Notes under the pieces: generated by a model
Database searches by the model: none
Told to the model about the DNA's origin: nothing
Seen by the model: only the letters and a program-made list of their open reading frames with translations
Made by a program: the position numbers and the translations under genes
Part shown: in pieces, positions 5,507 to 5,859 of the stretch
Layout: each line of letters begins with the position of its first letter
Position numbering within the stretch: the stretch's first letter is position 1
DNA from: DATKDU01 sp035512595
Lineage (GTDB): Bacteria > Planctomycetota > Planctomycetia > Pirellulales > Pirellulaceae
Assembly (NCBI GenBank): GCA_035512595.1
Contig: DATKDU010000029.1
Coordinates: 1 to 5,859 of the forward strand
Length of the DNA: 5,859 bases
Reading direction: 5' to 3'

Positions 5507-5859
5507 ATGAATTGCCGCGACTGGGTTGGCGTGCTGATTCTCCTTGCAGAAGTCCTGCTGCATACGGCCCGCGCTGCCGATCCGCTCGCGCCGTCGCCGC
5601 AGCAGGTAGGCTATACCGAGCTGCGGACGAACTTGCCGGGGGGCCGACATGCCAACGTGCGCACGATGCGGGCCGCGATCGTTGCAGCTGATGGCGGCCA
5701 GCATCGTCTACTGGCAGGAGGGCTGGCGGACAAGCCTGACAGTTGGACGCAATTCGCCGGCTGGTCGCCCGACGGCCAGACGGCGATTGTCATCCGCGGC
5801 TGGCAGAGCCCCGAAAACGCAGCCTGGGAGGAGGAGCACAAGACGTTTCGCTTCACCGA
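5507..5859 (+). CDS. Exported TolB/PD40-type beta-propeller protein, N-terminal part (3' end outside window)
   Basis: The frame is open from ATG 5507 to the window edge, giving 117 residues. Residues 1-23 form a signal peptide: a short polar start, a hydrophobic core VGVLILLAEVLL, and a cleavage-type A-R-A ending at residue 23, so the product is probably exported. The mature part has YTELRTNLPGGRHANVRTMRA (36-56), then WTQFAGWSPDG (80-90) and TAIVIRGWQSPENAAWEEE (92-110). The FAGWSPDGQTAIVIRG stretch is a PD40 (TolB/WD40-like) blade motif. Closely similar N-termini occur in proteins annotated as Tol biopolymer transport or TolB-like in Planctomycetota and relatives; this is from memory. No tol-pal neighbours are visible, so a role in that complex should not be assumed. 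No strong Shine-Dalgarno is present (AAGA directly before ATG), but the signal peptide starting at this ATG supports it. Confidence 0.8.
   Translation, partial: MNCRDWVGVLILLAEVLLHTARAADPLAPSPQQVGYTELRTNLPGGRHANVRTMRAAIVAADGGQHRLLAGGLADKPDSWTQFAGWSPDGQTAIVIRGWQSPENAAWEEEHKTFRFT

Noticed and set aside
5450..5856. Minus-strand frames opposite the TolB-like gene
   Set aside because: They are antisense shadows of a plus-strand frame that has a signal peptide and recognisable PD40 motifs.

Overview
The window looks like part of a Planctomycetota chromosome. Two things suggest this: an exported TolB-like protein entering at the right edge carries the LPGGRHANVRTMRA/WTQFAGWSPDG signature that I associate with planctomycete genomes, and there is an SHD1-type (SLA1 homology domain 1) reading frame, a domain that is common in that phylum. 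Base composition is high in G+C (about 55-62% in hand-counted samples of most of the large gene). The lineage call is inference from protein character; no search was run.

Layout from left to right. Positions 1-117 hold the last 38 codons of a plus-strand gene, probably the end of a transposase. Two overlapping, mutually exclusive hairpins (148-180) separate it from a convergent minus-strand gene (247-1038) for a single-pass membrane-anchored protein with two similar beta-type modules and no assigned function. A startless SHD1-domain frame (1164-1364, minus) comes next. It overlaps the 3' end of the dominant gene, a 1124-codon minus-strand type IIG restriction-modification enzyme (1354-4728) with an N-terminal PD-(D/E)XK nuclease, a gamma-type N6-adenine methyltransferase core and a C-terminal target-recognition region. 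Upstream of that gene lies non-coding DNA (4729-5506) with a plausible promoter, an 8-bp direct repeat, and the 3' half of a tRNA-Ser(GGA) gene (4963-5015). A plus-strand TolB/PD40-type gene begins at 5507 and runs off the window.

The most informative reading is that the tRNA-Ser 3' half is an integration scar. The match to a tRNA starts at the anticodon loop, the usual crossover point for tyrosine recombinases, and runs to the discriminator base. The sequence to its left is not a competent tRNA 5' half. The geometry puts the integrated element to the left, so the restriction-modification gene would be cargo just inside its right end, and the TolB-like gene would be resident chromosome. No integrase is visible in the window.

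I do not see a convincing undescribed multi-gene system. The restriction enzyme is a single-polypeptide system that needs no partner gene. The points worth a second look are the island boundary, the orphan SHD1 frame fused out of phase to the end of the enzyme, the choice of start codon, and the lower G+C of the target-recognition region.
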